Positions 4,020-5,037 of a stretch of 5,037 nucleotides of DNA are shown one piece after another. The stretch is from an uncultured Anaerolineae bacterium (GTDB lineage Bacteria; Chloroflexota; Anaerolineae; Anaerolineales; Villigracilaceae). Both the position numbers and the translations under genes were made by a program. The stretch is taken from positions 1 through 5,037 of the forward strand of contig CAINXK010000569.1 in the NCBI GenBank assembly GCA_903854805.1. Reading direction: 5' to 3'. The notes under the pieces are model-generated. The model was not told the DNA's origin and searched no databases. It saw nothing but the letters and a program-made list of their open reading frames with translations. How positions within the stretch are numbered: the first letter of the stretch is position 1; the number at the start of each line of letters is the position of its first letter.

Positions 4020-5037
4020 CCCAGAAAAAGGGCCTTCTTCGTTTGCGGCGTACCATTGATCCCGACGGTGGCAGTTAAAATTGCATCCTGGATATTTGTT
4101 TCGGCCAGGTTGCAGCCGCTCAGGGTCACGCCGGCCAGGTAGGTGTTTTTCAGGTTGGCCTGGCGCAGATCAACCCCGGTTGTCATGGCGCTGAAATAAG
4201 TTGCAGGCTGTTCGCTGCCGGAAGCGGGAGCTGATTCGACACCAGCCAAAACCGCATCTTGCAGATTTGCTCCGACCAAAATGGCGCCATTGAGCCAGGC
4301 TGCTTGCAGGTCTGCTGCTTTGAGATTGGCCGAGATCAGATTCGCGCCGCTCAAATCGGCTTGAAACAAGTTGGCGCCAATCAGTTCGCTCAGGGTTAGA
4401 TCGACACCACTCAACCTTGCGTGAGAAAGATCAGCGCCACTGAGGCTGGCCTGGATCAGGTTGCTGCCTCGCAGATCGGCGTTTGCCATGTAAGAGCCTT
4501 CCAGTGCCGATCCGGAAAAATCCACGCCCCTGATGATGGCGGAATCAAGCTTGCTGCCTGCCATGGAAACACCCGCCAGGCTTGCGCCCGTCAGGTTGGC
4601 GCCTTGCATGTTAATCCCGCTCAAATCAGCTCCGTCCAGGTTAACGCCGATCAAACGGGTATTTTTGAAGATGGTGCCCACCAGTTTGACGTTTGAGAGT
4701 GAGACGCGCGTCAGGACAGCCGAAGTTAGATCGGCGGCGCTTAAATCAACGCTATCCAGGGTAGCGCCGCTCAGTTGGGCTTTTGTCAGGTTGGCGCCAA
4801 CCAGGGTGGCGTTGGTTAAATCTGCGTAGTTGAGCATGGCATCTTGAAGATTGGCGCCTTTGAGGTCTGCGCCGCGCAGGTTGGCTCCCTCCAGGTTGGC
4901 CCGGCTTAAGTTGGCCTGACTCAGGATAACTCCTTGAAAATCAACGCCTTGCAAATTTTTTCCACTCAGATTTGCGCCGGAGCAGTTTGGCGCGCAACTG
5001 GCCGGCGAGGCGCAGCCGGAGAGCGTCAAAATAAGGA
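4004..5037 (-). CDS. pentapeptide-repeat lipoprotein (5' end outside window)
   Basis: Pentapeptide-repeat proteins fold as a right-handed square beta-helix, four repeats per turn. Numbering from the TTG at 5029, residues 17-261 are 49 uninterrupted A(D/N)LxG-type pentapeptides (SGANL, RGADL, VGANL and so on). A 22-residue insert rich in Ala, Ser and Thr (262-283) follows, then seven more repeats (284-318) and a 23-residue tail. The frame stays open to the window edge, reading LILTLSGCASPAS; LSGC is a good lipobox, so the TTG is an internal Leu in a signal peptide and the true start lies upstream. The mature protein would begin at C6 and be anchored outside the cytoplasm; C12 and C16 could form a disulfide. 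This differs from cytoplasmic gyrase-mimic (Qnr/MfpA) members. Function is unknown. Confidence 0.9.
   Translation of the reverse strand, partial: LILTLSGCASPASCAPNCSGANLSGKNLQGVDFQGVILSQANLSRANLEGANLRGADLKGANLQDAMLNYADLTNATLVGANLTKAQLSGATLDSVDLSAADLTSAVLTRVSLSNVKLVGTIFKNTRLIGVNLDGADLSGINMQGANLTGASLAGVSMAGSKLDSAIIRGVDFSGSALEGSYMANADLRGSNLIQASLSGADLSHARLSGVDLTLSELIGANLFQADLSGANLISANLKAADLQAAWLNGAILVGANLQDAVLAGVESAPASGSEQPATYFSAMTTGVDLRQANLKNTYLAGVTLSGCNLAETNIQDAILTATVGINGTPQTKKALFLGSPLP

Noticed and set aside
4421..4829. Plus-strand open frames and a 15-base DNA periodicity in the pentapeptide region
   Set aside because: Both follow from the repeated codons of the minus-strand pentapeptide gene; it is not a separate gene or a minisatellite.

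Overview
The window looks like an accessory stretch of a free-living bacterial chromosome, with defence and toxin-antitoxin genes (some broken) on the left and envelope proteins on the right. The taxon cannot be fixed from the sequence. Moderate GC, amino-acid-binding and pentapeptide lipoproteins, strong -10 boxes and at least one apparently leaderless start would fit Chloroflexota (Anaerolineae-like), but that is inference.

Left block (1-1746). A gene at 127-1164 encodes the nuclease and helical part of an MmeI-like (type IIL) restriction-modification enzyme. It loses homology near position 1110, just as the methyltransferase domain begins, and ends in a short unrelated tail. Directly behind the break lies an extended -10 promoter and a small gene (1161-1412) of the kind found upstream of AbiEii-type nucleotidyltransferase toxins. 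An ATGA overlap leads into a frameshifted, stop-containing remnant of such a toxin (1409-1594). Two hairpins in the following 150 bases are probable terminators.

Middle block (1747-2367, minus strand). An intact hicA-hicB toxin-antitoxin operon has an 8-base overlap. Its promoter (TTGACC, 17 bases, TACTAT) puts the predicted transcription start on the hicA ATG, which suggests a leaderless toxin message.

Non-coding block (2333-3035, about 700 bases). I see no credible protein gene here. On the plus strand it holds a perfect TATAAT box, several hairpins, a tRNA-Pro(CGG)-like segment with good anticodon and T arms but a poor 5' half, and a T8 terminator. Together these could be a decayed tRNA gene or a structured RNA of about 220 nt. 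Next comes a two-copy direct repeat of about 113/130 bases carrying 14-base inverted repeats.

Right block (3036-5037). A lipoprotein of the family-3 solute-binding proteins (3036-3980, plus) converges, with 23 bases between stop codons, on a very regular pentapeptide-repeat protein (4004-5037, minus) that has 56 repeats in view. Its N-terminus lies outside the window; a lipobox just inside the edge marks it as a probable lipoprotein too. No ABC permease or ATPase gene is present for the binding protein.
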